From contig JBGPJM010000288.1 of NCBI GenBank assembly GCA_041485385.1, positions 1 to 5,140 on the forward strand: DNA of 5,140 nt, written 5' to 3'. Below, piece after piece: positions 1 to 5,140 of this stretch. This DNA is from JBGPJM01 sp041485385. Its GTDB lineage: Bacteria; Planctomycetota; Phycisphaerae; Phycisphaerales; UBA1924. The stretch's first letter is position 1; each line of letters begins with the position of its first letter. The position numbers were made by a program, and so were the translations under genes. The notes below the pieces were generated by a model. It ran no database searches and was not told the origin of the DNA. It worked only from the letters and a program-made list of their open reading frames with translations.

Positions 1-224
1 GGGTGATGAAGGCCCCACTCGAAGGGGCCCCCCCACACGCGATCGTCTTTGTCCCGGCTTCGGTTCGCGCTGACGATGCCCCTGTCAATGTCGAAGCGAT
101 GGGCACCGTTGTCCCAGGAGTAGCTGGCCCAGCACCATTCACTGGTGATCAAGAGCCCGAGGAACATCGAGCCGATCACGAAGCAGCCCCGTTTCACGCC
201 GGTTCTTAGCCGCTTCCGTCTCAC
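1..224 (-). CDS. Partial membrane-anchored Trp-rich hypothetical protein (3' end beyond left edge)
   Basis: I do not recognise a named family. Reading the minus strand from a GTG at 224-222 gives 74 codons without a stop up to the window edge. The product begins with a strongly basic stretch (VRRKRLRTGVKRG), followed by a hydrophobic segment at about residues 14-28 (CFVIGSMFLGLLITS). The rest is polar and aromatic, with Trp at residues 30, 32, 37, 64 and 70. This is the layout of an N-in signal anchor with an extracytoplasmic domain. An in-frame TAG lies four codons before the GTG, so GTG is the first available start. No Shine-Dalgarno motif precedes it. An ATG at 228-226 is in another frame and gives only a 29-codon ORF. 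Small Trp-rich anchored proteins of this look are common in Phycisphaerales, as I recall. The gene shares pgk's strand and starts 197 bp beyond its stop, so co-transcription is possible but unproven. The reading frame is fairly secure; the start and function are not. Confidence 0.6.
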   Translation of the reverse strand, partial: MRRKRLRTGVKRGCFVIGSMFLGLLITSEWCWASYSWDNGAHRFDIDRGIVSANRSRDKDDRVWGGPFEWGLHH

Positions 225-420
225 GCATTCAGTCTAGCGGGATGCTCGGGGCGGGCATGCGGGGACACAGGAACGCGGCGCGGGCCGCGCCACGGGGTCT
301 TGGCGAGATGGCGCCGATCCCCACGGCTTGCCGGCCTTGGACGACTGGTATGGTGCGGGACGATGTTGGGGCCGGTCAAGCCGTGGCACCCCGGCGTTTT
401 GGGCGCGACGGGTCGCCCGA
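225..420. other. Intergenic gap between pgk and the left-edge gene
   Basis: This 196-bp stretch separates the pgk stop codon from the GTG of the left-edge gene, both on the minus strand. Reading frames that cross it are continuations of shadow frames of pgk. I see no Shine-Dalgarno motif near the downstream start and no well-spaced -35/-10 pair on the minus strand. An imperfect inverted repeat at 401-418 lies just past the pgk stop, but it carries a 2-nt bulge and no T-tract follows it in the direction of pgk transcription. The stretch probably holds the 3' UTR of pgk and the 5' region of the next gene. Confidence 0.5.
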
Positions 421-1626
421 TCAGGCGTTGTCAAGGAGGTCGACGGACTTGAAGGGGATGCCGGCGAGCATTTCGAGGGAGGCTCCGCCGCCGGTGGAGA
501 TGTGGGAGAACTTGTCGGCGAGGCCGAGGAGCTCGGCGGCGGCCGCGGAGTCGCCGCCGCCGACGATGGAGGTGGCGCCGGCCTGGGTGGCGCCCGCGAT
601 GGCCTCGGCGACCATCTGGGTGCCGACGCGGAAGGGCTTCCACTCGAAAACGCCCATGGGGCCGTTCCAGACGATGGTCTTTGCTGACTGGAGTTTGACG
701 GCGTAGTTGACCTGTGTGCGGGGGCCGATGTCCAGGCCCATGAAGCCGTCTTTGATGTGGCCGGAGAAGACCTCGATGTCGCCGGAGTGCTCGGCGAAGG
801 CCGTGGAGCAGACGTGGTCCTCGGGGAGGTGGAGCTGGCACTTGGAGCGGGCGGCGTGGTCGATGATGGCCTGGGCGTCGGCCAGGTGCTCGGTCTGGAC
901 CTTGCTGGTTCCGACGCGGGTGCCCAGGGCCTGGAGGAAGGTGTAGGCCATGGCCCCGCCGACAAGGATGTGGTCGGCCTTGGGGATCATGTTGTTGATC
1001 ATGCCGATCTTGTCGGCGACCTTGGCGCCGCCGAGGACGACGATGAAGGGGCGCTTGGGGCTCTTGAGGGCATCGGAGAGGTACTTGAGCTCGCGCTCGA
1101 CGAGCAGGCCGACGACGCGGGGCTTGCCGGTCATGGCGAGGGGGAGGGCGACCATGGAGGCATCTTCGCGGTGGCAGGTGCCGAAGGCGTCGTTGACGTA
1201 GATGTCGCCGTAGGGGGCGAGCTTGACGGCGAAGGCGGGGTCGCCCTTCTTCTCGCCCTTGTGGAAGCGGAGGTTCTCAAGAAGGATGACGTCGCCGGGT
1301 TTGGCGGAGGTGGCGGCCTTGGAGGCCGCGGCGTCGGTGCAGTCGGTGGAGGGGAAGGCGACGGGCTTGCCGAGGATCTCGGCGAGGCGTTTGGCGCAGG
1401 GGGCGAGGGAATCTTCGGCCTGGTAGCCGGTGCCGGCGGGGCGGCCGAGGTGGGAGAGGAGGATGGCCGCGCCGCCGCGGTCGAGGACGGATTTGATGGT
1501 CGGGAGGGCCATGCGGATGCGGCGGTCGTCGGAGATCTTGCCGTCTTCGAGGGGGACGTTGAAGTCGACGCGGATGAGGGCGCGTTTGCCGGCGGGGTTG
1601 ATGGCGGCGATGGTTTTCTTGGGCAT
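421..1626 (-). CDS. pgk: Phosphoglycerate kinase
   Basis: Phosphoglycerate kinase (EC 2.7.2.3) is a soluble cytoplasmic enzyme that interconverts 1,3-bisphosphoglycerate + ADP and 3-phosphoglycerate + ATP in glycolysis, gluconeogenesis and the Calvin cycle. The 401-aa product is full length for a monomeric bacterial enzyme. Visible motifs, in order, are the signature RVDFNVPL (19-26) with the 3PG-binding Asp21 and Asn23, then Arg36, HLGRP (59-63), LLENLRFHKGE (115-125) with Arg120, VNDAFGTCHR (144-153) with Arg153, the nucleotide-domain GGAKVADKI (199-207) with Lys202, MGLDIGPRT (296-304), VWNGPMGVFE (319-328), GGGDSAAAAE (356-365) and STGGGASLEMLAG (377-389). All expected catalytic positions appear intact. 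The start is placed at MPKKT because homology begins there and an AGGA lies 6 nt upstream (plus-strand 1633-1636). The frame stays open another 59 codons upstream, but that stretch is low-complexity, reads through short tandem repeats and resembles no PGK. The segment after VNDAFGT reads CHRED where many PGKs have AHRAH, a tolerated lineage variation. No gap or tpiA neighbour is visible. Confidence 0.97.
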   Translation of the reverse strand: MPKKTIAAINPAGKRALIRVDFNVPLEDGKISDDRRIRMALPTIKSVLDRGGAAILLSHLGRPAGTGYQAEDSLAPCAKRLAEILGKPVAFPSTDCTDAAASKAATSAKPGDVILLENLRFHKGEKKGDPAFAVKLAPYGDIYVNDAFGTCHREDASMVALPLAMTGKPRVVGLLVERELKYLSDALKSPKRPFIVVLGGAKVADKIGMINNMIPKADHILVGGAMAYTFLQALGTRVGTSKVQTEHLADAQAIIDHAARSKCQLHLPEDHVCSTAFAEHSGDIEVFSGHIKDGFMGLDIGPRTQVNYAVKLQSAKTIVWNGPMGVFEWKPFRVGTQMVAEAIAGATQAGATSIVGGGDSAAAAELLGLADKFSHISTGGGASLEMLAGIPFKSVDLLDNA

Positions 1627-1639
1627 GGGAGGTCCTGGA

Positions 1640-1682
1640 GAGTGCGGAGTGCTGAGTGCCAGGTGCTCAGTGGCTGAGTGTG
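1640..1682. repeat. Degenerate heptamer tandem repeat (GAGTGCN)n
   Basis: Six consecutive units on the plus strand read GAGTGCG, GAGTGCT, GAGTGCC, AGGTGCT, CAGTGGCT (8 nt) and GAGTGTG. The first three are identical apart from the last base and later ones decay. The array begins 13 nt upstream of the pgk start codon, so it probably lies in the pgk leader, where the transcript would read as CACTC/GCACTCA-type units. It abuts a second array of a different period. Confidence 0.75.
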
Positions 1683-1717
1683 GATGGGACGAATGGGACT
1701 GATAGGACGGATGAAAA
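1682..1717. repeat. Degenerate 9-bp tandem repeat (NNATGGGAC)n
   Basis: Consecutive 9-mers on the plus strand read GGATGGGAC, GAATGGGAC, TGATAGGAC and a decayed GGATGAAAA. This directly follows the heptamer array (one shared base) upstream of pgk. I recall short 'ATGGGAC' arrays between genes in planctomycete genomes, but have not checked this. No function is visible. Confidence 0.7.
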
Positions 1718-1814
1718 GCGAAGGGCTCGGGAGAGAGGGAGCCGGATGGTAAGGGTACGCGGTTTACGACGGTGTGGCGATGGTGAGCGGACGAACCGGA
1801 CAACCCGCGGCGCG

Positions 1815-1860
1815 CTCCGATGTACGGAGGTGGAGGAGTGAGGGCGTGAAAACATCGGAG
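1815..1860. repeat. 9-bp perfect inverted repeat with 28-bp spacer
   Basis: CTCCGATGT at 1815-1823 is the exact reverse complement of ACATCGGAG at 1852-1860. The left arm also forms a smaller local palindrome, CTCCG-ATGTA-CGGAG (1815-1829). The site lies between the divergent genes, so it could be a regulator-binding pair, an RNA stem or chance. No T-tract follows it, so a terminator is unlikely. Confidence 0.4.
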
Positions 1861-1894
1861 TGATCAGCCGGGCATAGGATCTTTCAGTTCGGTT

Positions 1895-1912
1895 CCGGGG
1901 CGTTCGCCCCGG
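1895..1912. other. Perfect 8-bp GC hairpin in the divergent region
   Basis: CCGGGGCG-TT-CGCCCCGG is a perfect palindromic stem; as RNA it would be 7 bp with a GTTC tetraloop. It has terminator-like stability, but no T-tract follows on either strand and no gene ends here. It is therefore more likely a 5' leader structure of the downstream gene or an intergenic structural element. Further hairpins follow at 1924-1938, 1954-1970 and 1978-2004. Confidence 0.5.
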
Positions 1913-1977
1913 CAAGGCTTGTGCGCCGCTCGACGGCGGAAGACATATCGAAGGAACCGTTCTCCGGTTCGATCGGC

Positions 1978-2004
1978 GTCCTTGTCCGTATGGACAGAGA
2001 GGAC
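1978..2004 (+). promoter_or_regulatory. Hairpin overlapping the ribosome binding site of the secreted-protein gene
   Basis: The Shine-Dalgarno-like GAGAGGA at 1997-2003 lies 7 nt before the ATG at 2011 and is the clearest ribosome binding site in the window. It supports that start over the in-frame ATG at 1990. The same bases lie in a hairpin: GTCCT (1978-1982) and TGTCC (1983-1987) pair with AGGAC (2000-2004) and GGACA (1992-1996) around a GTAT loop, leaving GAG (1997-1999) bulged. Folding would partly mask the binding site. The pairing is seen directly; any regulatory role is inferred. Confidence 0.5.
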
Positions 2005-2010
2005 ACAGGT

Positions 2011-4683
2011 ATGCGTTTTGAAACACGGTGGGTGACGGTGGCGGTGGTCGGCATGACCGCGGGGGTGCTGGGGCCGGTTTCGGTGTCGCTGGCGCAGTGC
2101 GAGGTGGAGTGGGGGCCGGGGTTTCCGTTGCCAGGGGTGGGGCGCGGGGCGTACGCGGTCGTGAGCTATGACGATGGGAGCGGGCCGGCGCTGTATGTGG
2201 GCGGGCAGTTCCGGGCGGCGGGGAGCGCGGCGGCGGACCGGATCGCGAAATGGGATGGGCAGGCGTGGTCGGGCGTGGGCGGGGGGATGAGCGGGGTGGT
2301 GAGGGCGCTGGCGGTGTACGAAGATGGCACGGGGCCGGCGCTCTATGCCGGAGGGAGTTTCACGACGGCGGGGGGCGTGAGCGCGGCGCGGATCGCGCGG
2401 TGGAATGGGGAGGTGTGGTCGGCGCTGGGCGATGGGCCGGGGCTCGTGGGCGGGGAAGTGCAATCGCTGGCGGTGTTTGACGACGACGGCCCGGGGCCGC
2501 GTCCGCCGGGGCTGTACGCCGGGGGGACGTTCACGTACGCGGACGGGGTGCTCGTGAACGGGATCGCGCGATGGGACGGAGCGGGGTGGTCGGGCCTGGC
2601 CGGCGGAATGGAAGACACAAACGGGGTCAACGTCTACTCGATGGCGGTGTTCGATGACGATGGGGCGGGGCCGCGGGCGCCGGCGCTCTACGCGGGGGGC
2701 ACGTTCTTGACAGCTGGCGGGACGGGCGCGGCCGGGGTCGCGAGGTGGGATGGTTCGCAGTGGTCGCCGCTGGGGAGCGGGATCCCCGGGGTCGTCTCGG
2801 CGCTGGCGGTCTACGACAGGGGGACGGGGCCGGCGCTGTACGCGGGCGGGTATTTCTTCACTGCCGGCGGCGTCAACGTGGGCTGCATCGCCCGCTGGTT
2901 TGGAACGTCGTGGTCGAGCGTTGGGAACGGTCTGTACCAGTCCGTCTCGGCGCTCACCGTCTTCGACGATGATGGCGCAGGGCCCCGGCCGCCCGCGCTC
3001 TACATAGGCGGCATCATCACGGTGGCGAGCGGGGTGTACGTCAACAACCTCGCCAGGTACAGCGGGCTGGGCTACTCCACTGTCGGCGGGGGGACGAACA
3101 ACAGGGTGGCGGCCCTCGGCGTGTTCGATGGCGGCAATGGGCCCGTGCTCGTCGCGGGCGGGGAGTTCACCAGAGCGGGGGACGTGGGCGTGGCGCACGT
3201 GGGCGCGTGGAACGGGACGGCGTGGTCGGCGTTGGGCGAGGGCGTGGCGGACCCTGTCTACGCCATCGAGGTGTTCGATGATGGGGCGGGAGAGGCCGCG
3301 TTCTGCGCGACGAGCGTGACGCTCGCGGACGGCACGGCGCTGAGCGGCGTGGTGAGGTGGGACGGCGTGAACTGGCGGGGGCTCGGCACGGCGGCGACGG
3401 GGCGGTTCCGATACGCCCGAACGCTGGCGCACGCGGACGGGGCAGGGGGGCCGTTGCTGTATGCGGCCGGGCAGTTCGAGCGTCCGGACGGGACGCTGCC
3501 GCAAATCGTGGCGCGCTGGAACGGAACGGCGTGGGAGCAGGCTGGGGGAGAGCTGAACGGCTGGATCACGGTGCTGGCGGTATATGACCGCGGGAACGGA
3601 ACGGAGGTGTGCACGGGGGGGTCGTTCACCGTGGCGGGCGGGGTGAGCGCAATGAGGATCGCGCGGCTGAGCGGCGGGAACTGGGTGGCGATGGGCGCCG
3701 GGCTGGACGGGGACCCGAATGCCCTGGCGTTGTACGACGATGGACTAGGCGGCGCGCCGGCGCTGTATGTGGGAGGGTCGTTCGCGAATGCCGGAGGGCA
3801 GCCGGCGAACCGGATCGCCAGGTGGGACGGGCGCGCGTGGTCGGCGGTGGGAGCGGGGCAGGATGGCACGGTGTACTCAATGGTTGTCTTCGGCGATGAA
3901 CAGGGGCCATCGAGGCTCATCGTCGGGAGCAGCGGCAGCTCGGGCGTCAGCGCGTGGGACGGCGTCAGCTGGTCGACACTCGGGAGTCCGGGCGGGGCCG
4001 TCCGCCCGCTGGCGTCGATCGATCTGGATGGGTCGGGGCCGATGGCCCCGGCGCTGTATGCGGGCCTGCGGCGATGGACCGGGTCCACGTGGTTACCGAT
4101 CGGAAGTGTGGCGGGTGGGTCGACGACCGGCGTGTATGCGATGACCACGATCGATCTGGACGGAGCCGGCCCGGAAGGACGCTCGATCCTCGTGGGCGGC
4201 GACTTTCGGACGGTGAACGGAGAGGCGTCATCCTGCCTGGCCGTGGTCTCGGTCGCGGGGTCCGGGCCGGTTCTGGCGGACCTGCCGGCGCAGATCGTCG
4301 CGGCTCCGTGGAGCACGGTGACGATCACGGTGGAGGACGATGGGACCAGTCCGATCGCGTACCAGTGGCGCCGGAATGGCGTCCCGGTGCCGGCCGACCG
4401 GCAGGGAAGAGCCACGATCACGATCTACGGGGCCCGCCGCGCGGATTCGGGCGTGTACGACGTTGTCGTGTCGAACCTGTGCGGGTCGACGTTGAGCACG
4501 GCGACACTGGTCACGGTGGTGTGCGATGCGGACTGGAACCGGTCGGCGACGGTGGACAGCCAGGATTTCTTTGATTTTCTGGGGGACTTTTTCCTGGGAC
4601 ACGCGGATTTTAATCAGGACCACCGGACGGATAGCGCGGATTTCCTCGCGTTCCTCAGTGTGTTCTTCGGGGAGTGCGCGTAG
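2011..4683 (+). CDS. Secreted repeat (putative double beta-propeller) protein with Ig-like and dockerin-like C-terminal domains
   Basis: This 890-aa exported protein has no known function. The start is the ATG at 2011, preceded by GAGAGGA and giving a good signal peptide: basic N-terminus, hydrophobic core and likely signal peptidase I cleavage after SLA (residue 28). Gln at position 29 argues against a lipobox despite Cys30. Residues 47-750 are about 14 repeats of 43-58 aa, with consensus V.ALAVYDDG.GPALYAGG and SFTTAGGV..ARIARWDG..WSALG. Fourteen units would fit two seven-bladed propellers, though this is inferred. Residues 751-837 form an Ig-like domain, with YQW at 784-786 and the tyrosine-corner motif ADSGVY at 811-816. 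Residues 838-890 hold two dockerin-type calcium loops 25 residues apart: D841/N843/S845/D849/D852 and D866/N868/D870/D874/D877. Each is followed by a Phe-rich helix (SQDFFDFL, SADFLAFL), and the pair is flanked by Cys838 and Cys889. Similar tails recur on many exported Phycisphaerales proteins, as I recall, and may serve sorting or attachment. The gene stands alone, divergent from pgk and convergent with the next gene. Confidence 0.93.
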   Translation: MRFETRWVTVAVVGMTAGVLGPVSVSLAQCEVEWGPGFPLPGVGRGAYAVVSYDDGSGPALYVGGQFRAAGSAAADRIAKWDGQAWSGVGGGMSGVVRALAVYEDGTGPALYAGGSFTTAGGVSAARIARWNGEVWSALGDGPGLVGGEVQSLAVFDDDGPGPRPPGLYAGGTFTYADGVLVNGIARWDGAGWSGLAGGMEDTNGVNVYSMAVFDDDGAGPRAPALYAGGTFLTAGGTGAAGVARWDGSQWSPLGSGIPGVVSALAVYDRGTGPALYAGGYFFTAGGVNVGCIARWFGTSWSSVGNGLYQSVSALTVFDDDGAGPRPPALYIGGIITVASGVYVNNLARYSGLGYSTVGGGTNNRVAALGVFDGGNGPVLVAGGEFTRAGDVGVAHVGAWNGTAWSALGEGVADPVYAIEVFDDGAGEAAFCATSVTLADGTALSGVVRWDGVNWRGLGTAATGRFRYARTLAHADGAGGPLLYAAGQFERPDGTLPQIVARWNGTAWEQAGGELNGWITVLAVYDRGNGTEVCTGGSFTVAGGVSAMRIARLSGGNWVAMGAGLDGDPNALALYDDGLGGAPALYVGGSFANAGGQPANRIARWDGRAWSAVGAGQDGTVYSMVVFGDEQGPSRLIVGSSGSSGVSAWDGVSWSTLGSPGGAVRPLASIDLDGSGPMAPALYAGLRRWTGSTWLPIGSVAGGSTTGVYAMTTIDLDGAGPEGRSILVGGDFRTVNGEASSCLAVVSVAGSGPVLADLPAQIVAAPWSTVTITVEDDGTSPIAYQWRRNGVPVPADRQGRATITIYGARRADSGVYDVVVSNLCGSTLSTATLVTVVCDADWNRSATVDSQDFFDFLGDFFLGHADFNQDHRTDSADFLAFLSVFFGECA
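2149..4260 (+). repeat. Array of ~14 tandem protein repeats (blades) inside the secreted protein
   Basis: By eye the repeats start at residues 47, 96, 149, 207, 261, 311, 365, 415, 467, 518, 568, 620, 663 and 707. Each carries a hydrophobic strand, a D-D-G-x-G-P turn, an ALYAGG strand, an AGG turn and an ARWDG-xx-W strand ending in G. Two turn versions occur: a short form (DG.GPALY) and a longer one (DDDG.GPR.PALY in units 3, 4 and 6, with related DLDG.GP forms in 13 and 14). Units 2, 5 and 11 are nearest the consensus. Units 12 and 13 lack the FTTAGG section and are only 43-44 aa, unit 8 has lost the GG pair, and unit 14 lacks the ARWDG..W strand. The DNA shows matching near-repeats such as 'ggccggcgctgtatg', so recombination within the array is possible. 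Confidence 0.85.
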
Positions 4684-4698
4684 CGCGGCGCCGGCGCT
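4682..4698. terminator. Possible GC-rich hairpin between convergent genes
   Basis: AGCGC (4682-4686) pairs with GCGCT (4694-4698) around GGCGCCG, overlapping the stop codon of the secreted-protein gene. Only a broken T-rich stretch (ggtttgttc, 4703-4711) follows, so this is a poor intrinsic terminator. It is nevertheless the only stem of note in the 70-bp convergent gap and could act on either strand. Confidence 0.25.
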
Positions 4699-4753
4699 GA
4701 CGGTTTGTTCGGGGTGCAGCATCCTGCTCGTGACCGGTGTGCGGTGGCGCGGC

Positions 4754-5140
4754 TCAGGGGTTGAGCAGGAGGATGCACATGAGGGCGACGACGACGGGGG
4801 TGAGGATCGCCAGCAGGATGAACGCGGCGATGGCCAGCCTGGTCTTTCCGGGGGCCGGCGGGGGTGATGGGGGGAGGATCGGTGGGTGCTGGAGCGCGTA
4901 GGTTGTGCCGCACTCGGGGCAGACGTTGCCATTGACGCCACGGAGGTTGTACCGGCATTTCTTGCAGATGAGGTCGTGGTCGCGGAGGAAGGCGGCGAGG
5001 CGCTGGGGCTCGGAGAGGAGTTCGGTCTCGAACCAGGAGGGGACGGCGATGGGGAGGCCGCACTCGGGGCAGGAGGAGGAGGTGAGGTTGCGGAGGTTGT
5101 AGCCGCAGCGGGCGCAGGGGGCGTCGCGGTCCTTGAGGAA
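4754..5140 (-). CDS. Partial tandem zinc-ribbon protein with C-terminal membrane segment (5' end beyond right edge)
   Basis: The minus-strand frame is open from the window edge to a TGA at 4756-4754, giving the last 128 residues of a protein whose start lies outside. Two copies of a 28-residue unit occur 50 residues apart: FLKDRDAPCARCGYNL...CPECG (1-28) and FLRDHDLICKKCRYNL...CPECG (51-78). Each has four Cys with identical spacing, CxxC-x11-CxxC (9, 12, 24, 27 and 59, 62, 74, 77), a zinc-ribbon pattern. A Pro-rich linker (85-97, HPPILPPSPPPAP) leads to a hydrophobic segment at about 102-126, two residues before the C-terminus, so the ribbons are probably anchored to the membrane and face the cytoplasm. 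C..C.YNLR...CPECG proteins are abundant and mostly uncharacterised in planctomycetes, as I recall. The role is unknown; nucleic-acid or protein binding would be a guess. Zinc spacing, Trp36, the linker and the C-terminal segment in one uninterrupted frame make the coding call strong. More ribbons may lie upstream. Confidence 0.88.
   Translation of the reverse strand, partial: FLKDRDAPCARCGYNLRNLTSSSCPECGLPIAVPSWFETELLSEPQRLAAFLRDHDLICKKCRYNLRGVNGNVCPECGTTYALQHPPILPPSPPPAPGKTRLAIAAFILLAILTPVVVALMCILLLNP

Larger units (their letters stand above)
1627..2010. other. Divergent intergenic region, pgk / secreted repeat protein
   Basis: This 384-bp stretch must hold the 5' regions of both divergent genes. 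I found no pair of -35/-10 elements good enough to call on either strand. The pgk-proximal part (1640-1717) consists of two arrays of short degenerate tandem repeats. The middle has a 9-bp inverted repeat (1815-1823 / 1852-1860). The part next to the secreted gene (1895-2004) is a succession of hairpins. Open frames crossing the region on both strands encode low-complexity Arg/Ser/Pro-rich sequence with no homology I recognise, and I judge them non-coding. Confidence 0.7.

Noticed and set aside
11..29. Perfect hairpin GGCCCC-ACTCGAA-GGGGCC near the left edge
   Set aside because: It lies inside the open frame of the left-edge gene, encoding GPFEWG, and no T-tract follows, so I do not call it a terminator.
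3..209. 68-aa plus-strand frame at the left edge
   Set aside because: The opposite strand carries a basic N-terminus, membrane segment and Trp-rich region in one frame, which is a better explanation.
401..418. Imperfect inverted repeat just after the pgk stop codon
   Set aside because: The stem needs a 2-nt bulge, and the sequence after it in the direction of pgk transcription is AAAACG, not a T-tract.
234..965. 243-aa Ser/Pro/Arg-rich minus-strand frame overlapping the pgk 3' end
   Set aside because: It overlaps pgk out of frame and has compositionally biased sequence without homology.
757..1677. 306-aa Gly/Ala/Asp/Glu-rich plus-strand open frame opposite pgk
   Set aside because: It is low complexity, has no motif, and lies entirely antisense to a complete and well-conserved pgk.
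1627..1803. 59-codon N-terminal extension of pgk
   Set aside because: It reads through the heptamer and nonamer repeats, is low-complexity Ser/His/Pro-rich, and no PGK family member has such an extension. The MPKKT start gives normal length.
1919..1947. Possible -35/-10 pair TTGTGC / GACATA for the secreted-protein gene
   Set aside because: The spacing is 17 bp but the -10 match is poor and the elements overlap a stable hairpin, so it cannot be told from chance.
1667..2026. 119-aa minus-strand frame across the divergent region
   Set aside because: Its C-terminal part (SVLSVPFVPSTLSH) is a translation of the short tandem repeats, and it overlaps the start of the secreted-protein gene. No coding signature is present.
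1864..3504. 546-aa minus-strand open frame opposite the secreted-protein gene
   Set aside because: It is rich in Arg, Pro and His with no domain I recognise. It arises because the high GC content and strong third-position bias of the plus-strand gene leave the antisense frame free of stops. The plus frame has a signal peptide, regular repeats and clear C-terminal domains.
3258..4421. 387-aa minus-strand open frame opposite the same gene
   Set aside because: Its Ser/Pro/Ala-rich sequence mirrors the repeats on the other strand, as expected of a shadow frame.
4228..4941. 237-aa minus-strand frame overlapping both the secreted-protein 3' end and the zinc-ribbon gene
   Set aside because: It is Arg/Ser/Pro-rich and out of frame with both better-supported genes.

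Overview
The window is GC-rich, densely coding bacterial DNA, most likely from a planctomycete of the Phycisphaerae/Phycisphaerales type. Three signs point there. The large secreted protein is built from 'ALYAGGSFTTAGG...ARWDG..WSALG' repeats and ends in a dockerin-like tail with 'SQDFFDFL'. The gene at the right edge encodes paired 'C..C.YNLR...CPECG' zinc ribbons, a style common in planctomycetes. Shine-Dalgarno signals are weak or absent on most genes. The taxonomic call rests on remembered family patterns, not on a search.

Layout from left to right: (1) positions 1-224, minus strand, the 5' part of a small Trp-rich membrane-anchored protein that runs off the left edge; (2) 225-420, a 196-bp gap with nothing convincing in it; (3) 421-1626, minus strand, a complete phosphoglycerate kinase gene (pgk, 401 aa); (4) 1627-2010, a 384-bp divergent intergenic region with two tandem arrays of short degenerate repeats, a 9-bp inverted repeat and a run of hairpins reaching the next ribosome binding site; (5) 2011-4683, plus strand, an 890-aa exported protein with signal peptide, about 14 blade-like repeats, an Ig-like domain and a C-terminal pair of dockerin-type calcium loops; (6) 4684-4753, a short convergent gap with a GC-rich hairpin; (7) 4754-5140, minus strand, the 3' part of a tandem zinc-ribbon protein with a C-terminal membrane segment, open at the right edge.

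No shared pathway is evident. pgk is a housekeeping glycolytic/Calvin-cycle gene without gap, tpiA or other glycolytic neighbours in view. The other three products are cell-envelope or exported proteins of unknown function. pgk and the left-edge gene share a strand but are 196 bp apart. pgk and the large secreted gene are divergent, and the secreted gene and the zinc-ribbon gene are convergent. I found no RNA gene, CRISPR array, transposase or phage gene. Both edge genes are coding regions that lack an ATG start inside the window and can be missed by simple ORF calling.
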